From Diaminobutyricibacter sp. McL0608 (lineage in GTDB: Bacteria > Actinomycetota > Actinomycetes > Actinomycetales > Microbacteriaceae), in contig NZ_CP154826.1 of the NCBI RefSeq assembly GCF_039613825.1, forward strand, positions 1,302,001 to 1,366,000: a DNA stretch of 64,000 nucleotides, written 5' to 3'. Under the pieces are notes generated by a model. That model saw only the letters and a list, made by a program, of their open reading frames with translations. It searched no databases and was not told the DNA's origin. A program made the translations under genes and the position numbers. Below, piece by piece: positions 33,723 through 42,299 of this stretch; position 1 is the stretch's first letter, and each line of letters starts with the position of its first letter.

Positions 33723-34790
33723 ATGGCGAACGCGCTGCAGAAATACCGGGTCTGCGTGATCGAAGACGATCCGGACGTCGCTCTGTACATGAAGACCGTG
33801 CTCGAGAAACGTGCGGACGCCGTCGTCCTGGCCATCACGAATCCGGCGCTCGCGCTCGATGGCATCGCGGATTTCGAACCCGACATGGTCATCACCGACA
33901 TCGAGATGCCGGGGATCAGCGGACTCGACCTGCTCAAAGAACTCCGCCAGTCCTATCCGGGTATGCCTGTCGTCGTGATGACCGCGCATGTTTCGATCGA
34001 GTACGCCGTCTCCGCGCTGCGGAGCCAGGCCGACGAATTCCTGACGAAGCCGATCGCGTCAGCCGACCTGGTCTCCATCGTCACGCGCCTCGCCTCGAAG
34101 GGTCGACTCACCAAGGCCGCACAGGACCCCCAGGTCGTCCTGGCGGTCGGCGCGCATCCCGACGACGTGGAGATCGGCGTCGGCGGCATCCTGGCCGCGC
34201 ACCGGGCGGCCGGTAACCGTGTGGTCATCCTGACGCTGTCGCGCGGTGCACGGGGAGGGGACGCCGACGACCGGCAGCACGAATCCCTCGCCGCCGCCGA
34301 GCTGCTCGGCGCGCGGCTCTTCATGGAGGATCTCGAGGACACGCAGATCTCGGCAGCCGATCCGACCGTCAGCATCATCGAGCGCGTGGTCGCGGAGGTG
34401 CGGCCCGACATCGTCTACACACACAGCGCCCACGAACGCCACCAGGATCACCGGGCGGTCCATTCGGCCACGCTGGTCGCCACCCGGTCGGTGCGCACGG
34501 TCTGCTGCTACCAGAGCCCATCGGCGACGATCGACTTCCGTCCGACCCGGTTCGTGCCCATCGACGGTTTCACCGAGGCGAAGCTGGCGCTCATCCGCTG
34601 CTACCAGTCCCAGACGGAGGTGCGTGCGTACCTCGACCCGGACTTCGTTCTCGCGACGGCGCGATACTGGTCGCGATTCGGCGGTGGCACGAGCTGTGAA
34701 CCGCTCGAGGTCATCAAGGACACCGCAGACATCTCGGTGCCGGCATCGTCGATCTCGAACGCCGCACGACTGAAAGGCGATCGCACATGA
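33723..34790 (+). CDS. Response regulator receiver domain fused to a PIG-L (LmbE-like) deacetylase
   Basis: 355 residues from the ATG at 33723 behind GAGGGGAA. Residues 8-122 are a complete receiver domain: acidic pocket EDD (15-17), phospho-acceptor Asp59 in TDIEMPG, Thr87 and Lys109. After a short linker, residues 138-355 form a PIG-L fold: AHPDDVE (144-150) with His145 and Asp148, and HERHQDH (237-243), the usual zinc ligands. The family removes N-acetyl groups from GlcNAc compounds (MshB, BshB, GlcNAc-PI deacetylase). There is no DNA-binding domain, so phosphorylation probably switches enzyme activity. First gene of an eight-gene unit; the next starts in its stop codon (ATGA). Confidence 0.88.
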   Translation: MANALQKYRVCVIEDDPDVALYMKTVLEKRADAVVLAITNPALALDGIADFEPDMVITDIEMPGISGLDLLKELRQSYPGMPVVVMTAHVSIEYAVSALRSQADEFLTKPIASADLVSIVTRLASKGRLTKAAQDPQVVLAVGAHPDDVEIGVGGILAAHRAAGNRVVILTLSRGARGGDADDRQHESLAAAELLGARLFMEDLEDTQISAADPTVSIIERVVAEVRPDIVYTHSAHERHQDHRAVHSATLVATRSVRTVCCYQSPSATIDFRPTRFVPIDGFTEAKLALIRCYQSQTEVRAYLDPDFVLATARYWSRFGGGTSCEPLEVIKDTADISVPASSISNAARLKGDRT

Positions 34791-35788
34791 CCCGTGTACT
34801 CGTGACCGGTGTCGGCGGACCGGCCGGGGTCGCTGTACTCCGCTCCCTCCTGAAGCGCGAAGACGTGGAGGTCTTCGCCGCCGACATGGACGGGTGGGCG
34901 AGCGGCCTGTACCTGGTCGGCGCCGATCGGCGCAGGATCGTTCCGCCGGGGCGCTCCGAGGCCTTCGTCGATGACGTCATCGCGCTGTGCAGGGCCGACC
35001 GGATCGACGTACTGTTCTCCACCGTCGACGTCGAGCTTCCCGGCCTGGCCGCGCGGCGGGATGATCTGCTCGCCGCCGGCACGCGCCTTGCGGCTCCGAG
35101 CGCCGAGACCCTGGCCGTCTGCCTTGACAAGTACCTTCTGGCCGAACGATGCCGTCCGACGGTGACCGTGCCGACGACCCGCCTCCTGAACGGCGACGGA
35201 CGCGACTACGACTGGAGTTTTCCGGTCATCGTCAAGCCGCGCAGCGGCGCCGGTTCGCGGGGAGTCCGGCTGATTGCGGATCGTGCCGCTCTCGAAGCAC
35301 TCGGCGACGACGAGAAGAACATCATCCAGGAGCACCTTCCCGGCGACGAGTTCTCCGTGGACGTCCTTGCGGGACTCGACGGAGCGGTCATCGCCGCCGT
35401 GCCGCGCTCACGCGAACGCGTCGACTCCGGTGTCTCGATCGCAGGCCGCACCGTGCGCAGGGCAGAGCTCTCCGACACCGCTGCTGCGGTCGCGCGAGCC
35501 ATCGGCCTGTCCGGCGTGGCCAACGTGCAGCTCCGCTACAGCGCCGCCGGTGTTCCAGCTCTGCTGGAGGTGAATCCGCGTTTTCCCGGCGCGATGCCGC
35601 TCACGATCGCATCCGGCGTCGACATGCCCTCCCTGCTTCACGATCTCGTGATGGGGCGAGACGTTCCGGAGAGCGTCGACTTCGTCGAACTCGCCAACGT
35701 GCGTTTCCTCGAAGACGTCTTCCTCGACCCCGCCGCCGTGCTCGTCTCCGAGAATGCGGCGCACGCAGACGGGCCGGGTGAGGAGTGA
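34787..35788 (+). CDS. ATP-grasp ligase, CarB/PylC-like
   Basis: 333 residues; ATG overlaps the previous stop by 4 bases. A Rossmann-like N-domain starts RVLVTGVGGPAGVAVLRSL, typical of ATP-grasp proteins found with surface-sugar genes. The ATP-grasp part shows VIVKPRSGAGSRGV, IIQEHLPGDEFSVDVLAG and, for metal binding, LLEVNPRFPGAMP. Such enzymes join a carboxylate to an amine with ATP. Directly after a deacetylase that would free an amine, an amide-forming step on a deacetylated amino sugar is a reasonable inference, parallel to the MshB-MshC or BshB-BshC pairs in logic but not in family. Confidence 0.85.
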   Translation: MTRVLVTGVGGPAGVAVLRSLLKREDVEVFAADMDGWASGLYLVGADRRRIVPPGRSEAFVDDVIALCRADRIDVLFSTVDVELPGLAARRDDLLAAGTRLAAPSAETLAVCLDKYLLAERCRPTVTVPTTRLLNGDGRDYDWSFPVIVKPRSGAGSRGVRLIADRAALEALGDDEKNIIQEHLPGDEFSVDVLAGLDGAVIAAVPRSRERVDSGVSIAGRTVRRAELSDTAAAVARAIGLSGVANVQLRYSAAGVPALLEVNPRFPGAMPLTIASGVDMPSLLHDLVMGRDVPESVDFVELANVRFLEDVFLDPAAVLVSENAAHADGPGEE

Positions 35789-36528
35789 CAGAGGTCCTTC
35801 TCGGCGACTATCACGTGCACTCGACATTCTCCGACGACGCCGAAAGCTCCCTCAGCGAGAATCTCGCTGCTGCAGCCTCGGTCGGGCTGCGCGAGATCCG
35901 GCTCACCGACCACGTGCGACGGTCGACGACCTGGGTTCCCGAGTTCGTCGCTGCGGTAGTGGCCGAAGCGCGTGATCCGTCGCTCACCGTCCTCACCGGC
36001 GTCGAGGCAAAACTGCTCGACGTCACGGGTGCCGTCGATGTTCCTCCCGGCCTGATGGCCGGCATCGGGGGACTGGATGCGGTGGTGATCGGCGACCACC
36101 AGTTCCCGGGCACCGACGGTCCCTGGTCCCCTTCGCACACCCGGGAGAGGCTGGCGAACGGACTCGCGGCATCCGACGCCCTCGATCAGCTCATCGTCGC
36201 CGGGAACCGGGCGATGGAGTCGACGCCGCACGCCCAGCTGGCGCACTGGTTCTCCATCCTGCCCAAGGTCGGACTCTCCGAGGACCTGCTCGGCGACGAC
36301 CAGCTCCGCGCGTGGGCGCAGACCGCGGCCCGCACAGGGACGATCGTCGAGGTCAACGAGAAGTGGGGATGCCCGGGGCCGCGTGCGGTGCGGGCTGCAA
36401 TGGCTGCCGGCGCCCGCGTCGTCGCGTCGACCGACAGCCACTCGGCGGACGCGGTCGGCCGCTACGAGCGGGTCGCGGTCATCATCGGCGAAGCGCGTCG
36501 GGATGAGGATGCGGGGGAGCGTCCGTGA
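35785..36528 (+). CDS. PHP-domain metal-dependent hydrolase
   Basis: 247 residues; GTG overlaps the ATP-grasp stop (GTGA), behind GAGGAG. Motifs in order: GDYHVHSTFSDDAE, RLTDHVRRST, GVEAKLLD, VVIGDHQF, and the final STDSHSADAVG, which together supply the His/Asp/Glu cluster for two or three metals. It belongs with the histidinol-phosphatase/YcdX-like PHP proteins. Within this operon it may remove a phosphate from a sugar or glycan intermediate, but nothing in the sequence fixes the substrate. Cytoplasmic. Confidence 0.85.
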   Translation: MTEVLLGDYHVHSTFSDDAESSLSENLAAAASVGLREIRLTDHVRRSTTWVPEFVAAVVAEARDPSLTVLTGVEAKLLDVTGAVDVPPGLMAGIGGLDAVVIGDHQFPGTDGPWSPSHTRERLANGLAASDALDQLIVAGNRAMESTPHAQLAHWFSILPKVGLSEDLLGDDQLRAWAQTAARTGTIVEVNEKWGCPGPRAVRAAMAAGARVVASTDSHSADAVGRYERVAVIIGEARRDEDAGERP

Positions 36529-38015
36529 GCGGCGATGCCTTCTGGCTGACCGTGCTCACGACCATCCTCCTGATCTTCGTCGCCATCGGGGCCGTACCCA
36601 TCGTCGCGATGGCGTACCAGTTCATCGTCATTCCGTTCCACGCCTTCATCAACCATTACGAGCGCGCCGCCCCGTACCTGCCACGGGTCGCGGTCATCGT
36701 CCCTGCGTGGAACGAGGGCGCCGTGATCGGTGCGTCGATCCAGCGACTCCTCACGCTCGACTACCCCGAGGATGCCCTGCGGGTCTATGTCGTCGACGAC
36801 GCGAGCACCGATCACACGGCTGAGGTGGTACTCGGCATGGCCGCGCAGCATCCCGGACGAGTGTTCCATCTGCGACGGGCCAAGGGCGGCGAGGGCAAGG
36901 CGCACACCCTCAACCACGGAATCCGTGCCGTGCTCGCCGAGGATTGGATGGAGGCGCTCCTGATCATGGACGCCGACGTCATCTACCTGCCGGACTCGCT
37001 GCGCCGCATGACCCGCCATCTCGCCGACGACGAGGTGGGGGCGGTGACGGCCTACATCCGGGAAGGCAGTTCCGACCGCAACTTCCTCACCCGGTTCATC
37101 GGTCTCGAGTACGTCCTCGCGCAGTCCGCGTCACGGCGTGCACAGAACGTGCTCGGTGCGATCGCCTGTCTCGCCGGGGGTGCGCAGCTGCATTCGCGAG
37201 CCAACCTCGAGGCGATCGGCGGCGCCATCGACACGTCATCGCTCGCCGAGGACACGGTCACCACGTTCCGTACCCAGGTCGGCGGGCGCCGCGTGGTCTT
37301 CGAGCCGTACGCGGTCGTTCTGGCGGAGGAACCGCACCGTATCGCCGCCCTCTGGAAGCAGCGGCTGCGCTGGGCGCGCGGCAACGTGCAGGTGACCAGG
37401 ATGTATCGCAAGCTCTGGTTCCGCCCCTCCCGGACCCATCGGCTCGGGAGCATCTCGTTCGGTGTGTTCTGGTTCAGCATCTTCCTGCTCCCGGTCGCCA
37501 TGGTGCTGTCGACCATCGGTCTCGTCGGGCTGTTCCTGCTGCACAGCGACCTCGCCGCGGCCGTCTTCCGGTCCACGTGGGCACTCGCGACCTGCACCTA
37601 TGTCTTCGCGATGGTCCTCGGGGTCCAACTGGACCCGAAGACCGGGCGCAGCAGCTGGCGCGAGGCGATCCTGTTCCCGGGTCTGATCTCGATCCTCGTC
37701 CTCATCTCGGCGTTCTTCCCCGGACTCATCGACCAGGTCGTTCCCGGGTGGTTCGGTATCGAGTTCACGGCTGAGGCACAGACGGCCTGGACGCTGTTCG
37801 TGTATGCCTGGATCACCCTGTCGATGGTCGCGGCCTGGCTCGTCAAGCTCGTCGACTCGACGAAGGTCGGGCGAATCTTCTCGCCGCTGCTGACCTACAT
37901 CGTGGGCTACGGACCGATGCTGTGTGCGGTGACGGTCGACTCCTACATCAAGGAACTGCGCGGTGCGGAGCAGACCTGGGACAAGACGGAGAAGACGGGG
38001 AGGGTGCTCGGATGA
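36525..38015 (+). CDS. Processive family-2 glycosyltransferase, membrane-bound (PgaC/BcsA-like)
   Basis: 496 residues; GTG overlaps the previous stop by 4 bases. One transmembrane segment (about 7-38) is followed by the GT-A domain with VVDDAST (Asp91-92), the metal-binding DAD (149-151), the acceptor-side SLAEDT (Asp near 243) and QRLRW (279-283). That full D, DxD, ED, QxxRW set marks processive synthases of cellulose, hyaluronan and poly-N-acetylglucosamine. Four or five membrane spans follow (about 310-340, 345-370, 385-410, 425-445, 455-475), forming the export channel. The product is probably a beta-linked polysaccharide; GlcNAc would fit the deacetylase at the head of the operon. Confidence 0.9.
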   Translation: MSGDAFWLTVLTTILLIFVAIGAVPIVAMAYQFIVIPFHAFINHYERAAPYLPRVAVIVPAWNEGAVIGASIQRLLTLDYPEDALRVYVVDDASTDHTAEVVLGMAAQHPGRVFHLRRAKGGEGKAHTLNHGIRAVLAEDWMEALLIMDADVIYLPDSLRRMTRHLADDEVGAVTAYIREGSSDRNFLTRFIGLEYVLAQSASRRAQNVLGAIACLAGGAQLHSRANLEAIGGAIDTSSLAEDTVTTFRTQVGGRRVVFEPYAVVLAEEPHRIAALWKQRLRWARGNVQVTRMYRKLWFRPSRTHRLGSISFGVFWFSIFLLPVAMVLSTIGLVGLFLLHSDLAAAVFRSTWALATCTYVFAMVLGVQLDPKTGRSSWREAILFPGLISILVLISAFFPGLIDQVVPGWFGIEFTAEAQTAWTLFVYAWITLSMVAAWLVKLVDSTKVGRIFSPLLTYIVGYGPMLCAVTVDSYIKELRGAEQTWDKTEKTGRVLG

Positions 38016-38152
38016 ACCACGACACGGAACTCGAGCTCCAGGCCGAGATCGATGCCGACCGCCGGGCCGAGTTGCGGCTGATACCGAAAGCGCTCGTCGC
38101 GCTCCTGGTGGTCGGGGTGCTCGTCGCGATCCGGGTGGTGTTCTTCTCATGA
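38012..38152 (+). CDS. 46-residue single-span membrane protein
   Basis: ATG overlaps the glycosyltransferase stop (ATGA), and its own stop overlaps the next start. An acidic N-terminal half (NHDTELELQAEIDADRRAEL) is followed by one transmembrane helix at about 27-46 (ALVALLVVGVLVAIRVVFF). The position directly after a processive synthase recalls small partners such as PgaD, but there is no sequence similarity to claim. Translational coupling on both sides supports that it is real. Confidence 0.7.
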   Translation: MNHDTELELQAEIDADRRAELRLIPKALVALLVVGVLVAIRVVFFS

Positions 38153-38547
38153 GTGAGGCGGCCGTATTGCGGCGCGTCGTGATCGCCGACGACGATCCCG
38201 ACATCCGCGCACTGATGGTGATCGCTGCCGAGCGTGCCGGGGTCGAGGTCGTCGCCGCGGTCGACAACGGGCAGGCCGCGTTCGACGCCATCGAAGCCGG
38301 CGGGATCGACCTGGTGGTGCTCGACATCTCGATGCCGGTGATGAGCGGGCTCGAGGTCGCCGACCGCATGCGTGCCGACAGTCGGTTCGACGCGACGCTC
38401 ATCCTGATCGTCTCGGCGTCGGTCCAGATGCTCACCGATCAGAGGTCGGTCGAGGTGCGCTCCGACAGGTTCATCGTCAAGCCGTTCAGTCCACGACAGC
38501 TGGCCGGCACCATCACCGAGATGCTCGACGGATCGGACGACGCGTGA
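38149..38547 (+). CDS. Single-domain response regulator
   Basis: 132 residues, all receiver domain: acidic pocket DDD (14-16), phospho-acceptor Asp59 in LDISMPVMSG, Ser89 and Lys111 in VKPFSP. No output domain. ATG overlaps the small membrane protein, and the kinase gene starts in its stop (GTGA). It may relay or drain phosphate between the kinase and the receiver-deacetylase fusion, or act on a protein partner as CheY does. Confidence 0.9.
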   Translation: MSEAAVLRRVVIADDDPDIRALMVIAAERAGVEVVAAVDNGQAAFDAIEAGGIDLVVLDISMPVMSGLEVADRMRADSRFDATLILIVSASVQMLTDQRSVEVRSDRFIVKPFSPRQLAGTITEMLDGSDDA

Positions 38548-40298
38548 CCTTCGACCGCCTCATCGCGCGAGTCTCCCTCGACTCGCCCTCCCCGCTGATC
38601 AAGCTGGTCCCGACGATCTTCGCGTTCGCCATCGCGATCATCCTGCTGCTTCTGCCCAGTCCGGTCGCCGAGATCACCATCTTCGCTGACTTCGTCGTCG
38701 CGATCGTGCTGGTGGCACTGGCGAGTGTGCTCGCCGCCGTGATTCCGTGGTCACGGTTCCCGGCCGAGACGGTGATCGTGATTCCGGTGATCTCGCTCGT
38801 CGCGGTGGGCTTCTTCCGGCTCGGAACGGGTGGAGTGCTCTCACCGTTCGGGTCGGTGCTGCTGCTGCCCTTCGTGTGGATCGCGACGGAGGAAGGCCGC
38901 ATCAACGCGCTGATCGCGGCTGTCGGGACCTTCCTGGTGCTGTTCGCGCCCATCCTCGCCGACGGCCAGGTTTCGACAGGCACCGACCTCGTCCGGGCGT
39001 TCTACGCCCCGGTCATCTATCTCATCGTGGCCTTCGTGATCAACGAGATCGCCCACCGGGTCCGGCAGCAGCTCGCCGCAGCAGAGGCCGCATCCGAACA
39101 GCGCAAGGAACTCCTCGAGCGCGCGGTACGGACGAGCGACGAGCTGGCGCTGAACGAGGCGAGGCTCAAGACCGCGAACCGTCTCATCCTCAGCATCTGG
39201 AACGCGGTCACCGAGCAGTCTGTCATCGGAACCGATCTCGACGGCCTCATCGACGTCTGGAACCCGGGCGCGGAGAAGATGCTGGGCCTGACCGTGGAGC
39301 AGGTGCGTTCCGGGGGTCGGCACGTCGTCGATTTCCACCTGCAGTCGGAGCTGGAAGACCGCCTCGGTGAGATGGATGCCCGCAACGTCACCGTCTCGAG
39401 CCCCGAGGACTTCTCGGCACTGGTCGACGCGGTGCGGGCGGGCTATGCGGATGCACGTGACTGGACCTACGTGCGCGCCGACGGAAAACACGTCCCGGTC
39501 CAGGTCACCGCCACGCCGCGTCTTGACGAGAACGGCCACCGTATCGGCTTCATCTTCGTCGCAACGGACATGACCAAGTCCCGCGAGTTCGCGCGACTCA
39601 AAGATGAGTTCGTCGGCCTCATCTCGCACGAGCTGCGCACGCCACTGAGCTCGATCCTCGGGTATCTGGAGCTGATGCGTGACGACGAGGAGTCGCCGCT
39701 CTCCGCCGAACAGCTGCAGTTCCTGGGGGTTGCGGAGCGCAACGCCCACCGGCTCCTCCGGCTCGTCGGTGACCTGCTTTTCACCGCCCAGGTCGAATCA
39801 GGGCAGTTCCCGCTCGATCTCCGGGACCTCGATCTCGCCGAAGTGGTCGGCGCGTCGATCGAGTCGGCGAGGCCGGCCGCATCCGCCGCCGCCATCCAGC
39901 TCGTCGCCCGCATCGGCGACGGCCCCGTGACGGTGCGCGGCGACGCGCAGCGCGTCGGTCAGGCCGTCGACAACCTGATCTCGAATGCGATCAAGTTCAC
40001 GCCGGCCGCCGGCACGATCACAGTGGCCCTGGAGGTGGACGGTCCGGATGCGTGCATCACGGTGAGCGACACAGGCATCGGCATTCCCGCGGTCGAGCTC
40101 GGACAACTCTCGACGCGGTTCTTCCGCGCCTCGACAGCCACGCGCAACGCCGTCCCCGGAGTGGGACTCGGCCTCACGATCACGAAGGCGATCGTGACAG
40201 CTCACGGCGGCAGGATGAGCATCGCGAGCGAAGAGGGTGTCGGCACCTCGTTCACGGTCCGGATCCCGCTCGAAGGGAGGAACGACGATGAGTCCTGA
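38544..40298 (+). CDS. Membrane-associated PAS sensor histidine kinase
   Basis: 584 residues from a GTG. Five or six hydrophobic segments fill about residues 20-170. A coiled coil (170-215) and a PAS domain (about 215-345, IWNAVTEQSVIGTDLDGLIDVWNPGAEKMLG) follow. The dimerisation domain has SHELRTP with His362. The ATPase domain shows NLISNAIKFTP (N box), DTGIGIP, FFRAST and GVGLGLTITK. The kinase is complete. No separate DNA-binding regulator is present in the operon, so its targets are likely the single-domain regulator and the receiver-deacetylase fusion. Confidence 0.9.
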   Translation: MTFDRLIARVSLDSPSPLIKLVPTIFAFAIAIILLLLPSPVAEITIFADFVVAIVLVALASVLAAVIPWSRFPAETVIVIPVISLVAVGFFRLGTGGVLSPFGSVLLLPFVWIATEEGRINALIAAVGTFLVLFAPILADGQVSTGTDLVRAFYAPVIYLIVAFVINEIAHRVRQQLAAAEAASEQRKELLERAVRTSDELALNEARLKTANRLILSIWNAVTEQSVIGTDLDGLIDVWNPGAEKMLGLTVEQVRSGGRHVVDFHLQSELEDRLGEMDARNVTVSSPEDFSALVDAVRAGYADARDWTYVRADGKHVPVQVTATPRLDENGHRIGFIFVATDMTKSREFARLKDEFVGLISHELRTPLSSILGYLELMRDDEESPLSAEQLQFLGVAERNAHRLLRLVGDLLFTAQVESGQFPLDLRDLDLAEVVGASIESARPAASAAAIQLVARIGDGPVTVRGDAQRVGQAVDNLISNAIKFTPAAGTITVALEVDGPDACITVSDTGIGIPAVELGQLSTRFFRASTATRNAVPGVGLGLTITKAIVTAHGGRMSIASEEGVGTSFTVRIPLEGRNDDES

Positions 40299-41109
40299 GA
40301 CGGTGAGCCCAGGGACGGTGGTGTCGATCGCGCAGTTCGCGCCGGGACCCGATCCTGAGGCCAACAGGGCGACGGTCACCGGATTCGTGGAGCAGGCTGC
40401 CGCGCGCGGTTCGCGGCTGGTGCTGTTTCCGGAGTATTCGTCGTTCTTCGTGCATCCGCTCGGCGAAGCCTTCGTGCAGGCGGCCGAGACGCTCGACGGC
40501 CCGTTCGTCACCCACCTCGGGCAGCTGGCGTCGAAGTATGCCGTCCACGTCGTCGCCGGCCTCGTCGAACGCGTGGACGACCGACAGCGTTTTTCGAACA
40601 CGCTGGTCGCTGTCGCGCCCGACGGAAGCGTGCAGGCGACCTACCGCAAGCAGCACCTCTACGACGCGTTCGGCGCATCGGAATCGTCCTGGGTCGTGCC
40701 CGGTGACCTCGGGAAGCCACAGCTGTTCGACCTCGACGGCTTCCGGGTCGGGATGCAGACCTGCTACGACATCCGATTTCCGGAGGTGACCCGCAGGCTG
40801 GTCGACGCCGGGGCCGAGCTGGTGCTGGTGCCGGCCGAGTGGGTGCGCGGACCGCTCAAGGAGCAGCACTGGTCGACCCTCCTGGCCGCCAGGGCCATCG
40901 AGAACACCGTGTTCGTCGCTGCCGCCGACCAGTCTCCGCCGATCGGCGTCGGTGGAAGTGTCATCCTCGATCCGATGGGCGTCGCGCTCGCCGGACTCGG
41001 CGAGACACCCGGTCTCGCCAGCGCGACCCTGTCGAGGGAGCGGCTCGATGCCGTGCGCCAGCTGAACCCGTCGCTCGCGCTGCGCCGCTACCGCGTCGTC
41101 GAGCGCTGA
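40288..41109 (+). CDS. Nitrilase-superfamily amidase (omega-amidase / deaminated glutathione amidase type)
   Basis: 273 residues from an ATG that overlaps the kinase by 11 bases behind GAAGGGAGG. The catalytic triad is complete: Glu in LVLFPEYS, Lys in TYRKQHLYD, Cys in GMQTCYDIRFPE. These enzymes hydrolyse small amides such as alpha-ketoglutaramate. The position in the operon may be just read-through, or the amidase may act on an amide intermediate. It ends opposite the aminotransferase with a 22-base overlap. Confidence 0.87.
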   Translation: MSPETVSPGTVVSIAQFAPGPDPEANRATVTGFVEQAAARGSRLVLFPEYSSFFVHPLGEAFVQAAETLDGPFVTHLGQLASKYAVHVVAGLVERVDDRQRFSNTLVAVAPDGSVQATYRKQHLYDAFGASESSWVVPGDLGKPQLFDLDGFRVGMQTCYDIRFPEVTRRLVDAGAELVLVPAEWVRGPLKEQHWSTLLAARAIENTVFVAAADQSPPIGVGGSVILDPMGVALAGLGETPGLASATLSRERLDAVRQLNPSLALRRYRVVER

Positions 41110-42299
41110 CGCAGCCCGGTCAGCTGGGCGGCCGCGCGTTCGAGCACGTCGACCCGTTTGCAGAACGCGAACCGGACGAGGGATGCGCGGCTCACCGCAT
41201 AGTCGCCACGGCAGAACGCGGACAGTGGGATCGCGACCACACCGGCGAGCTCGGGCAGCTGTCGGCAGAAGTCGACGGCGTCCGTGAAGCCGAGCGGGGC
41301 TGCATCGGCGATCACGAAGTAGGTGCCGTGTGAATGGGCGACCTCGAAGCCGGCGCTGCGAAGACCGGCTGAGAGCACGTCGCGTTTGGCCTCGAGATCG
41401 GCTGCGATGCCGGTGAAGTAGTCGTCGCCGAGGCGGAGGCCGACCGCGATGGCCGGCTGGAACGGCGCGGCGTTCACGTAGGTGAGGAATTGCTTGACCG
41501 CCAGGATCGCCGTCACCAGCTCGGCGGGCGCCGTGATCCAGCCGACCTTCCAGCCGGTGGTGTTGAACGTCTTGCCGCCGGACGAGATGCTCACCGTGCG
41601 CTCCCGGGCTCCCGGGAGTGATGCGATCGGCAGGTGGTCGACGCCGAACGTGAGGTGCTCGTACACCTCGTCTGTCACAATGATCGCGTTGTGGCGGTGG
41701 GCCAGTTCGACGATCACTTCGAGGATCTCCAGGGGGAGTACGGAGCCGGTCGGGTTGTGCGGACTGTTCACCAGGATGACCCGGGTGCGATCCGTCACCG
41801 CCGACCTGAGGGCATGCGGGTCCGGAAGGAAGTCAGGGCCGATCAGCGGAACGGTGCGGTGGACGCCGTCGGCGAGGGCGATGAGGGCGCCGTACGCGTC
41901 GTAGAAGGGCTCGAAGGTGACGACCTCGTCACCCGGCTCGAGAAGGGCGAGCAGCGTTGCAGCGATCGCCTCGGTCGCCCCGGCGGTGACCAGGACCTCG
42001 GTGTCGGGATCGACCCGGATGCCGTAGAAGCGTGCCTGGTGCTCCGCGACGGCCAGGCGCAGATCGGCGATCCCGATCCCCGGAGGGTACTGGTTCTGGC
42101 CGGACCTGATCGCGTCGACGGCGGCCGTGAGGACTTCGTCCGGGCCATCCTCGTCAGGGAATCCCTGACCGAGGTTGATGGCGCCGGTGCGGGTCGCGAG
42201 GGCGCTCATCTCGGCGAAGATCGTCGGGGCGCTCCGGCCGTCGGGCGACAGGAGACCTGCGCCGTGCGCGGCACGTTGCCATGATCCTGGAACGACCAT
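41088..42299 (-). CDS. Class I PLP aminotransferase (YbdL / kynurenine-glutamine transaminase type)
   Basis: 403 residues from the ATG at 42299 behind AAGGGAGC. Fold type I landmarks: INLGQGFPDEDGPDEV, NQYPPGIGIADLRLAV, VTAGATEAI, NSPHNPTG, VTDEVYEHL, and SSGGKTFNTTGWKVGW with the cofactor Lys, then VRFAFCK near the end. The opening GQGFPDEDGP and GKTFNTTGWKVGW fit the methionine/glutamine transaminases rather than DapC. It converges on an amidase of the omega-amidase group; the two together could run the glutamine transaminase-omega-amidase route. Confidence 0.85.
   Translation of the reverse strand: MVVPGSWQRAAHGAGLLSPDGRSAPTIFAEMSALATRTGAINLGQGFPDEDGPDEVLTAAVDAIRSGQNQYPPGIGIADLRLAVAEHQARFYGIRVDPDTEVLVTAGATEAIAATLLALLEPGDEVVTFEPFYDAYGALIALADGVHRTVPLIGPDFLPDPHALRSAVTDRTRVILVNSPHNPTGSVLPLEILEVIVELAHRHNAIIVTDEVYEHLTFGVDHLPIASLPGARERTVSISSGGKTFNTTGWKVGWITAPAELVTAILAVKQFLTYVNAAPFQPAIAVGLRLGDDYFTGIAADLEAKRDVLSAGLRSAGFEVAHSHGTYFVIADAAPLGFTDAVDFCRQLPELAGVVAIPLSAFCRGDYAVSRASLVRFAFCKRVDVLERAAAQLTGLRQRSTTR

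Noticed and set aside
35149-35781. 210-residue open frame inside the ATP-grasp gene
   Set aside because: Same strand but wrong frame, Arg/Ala-rich; the ATP-grasp frame has all family motifs.
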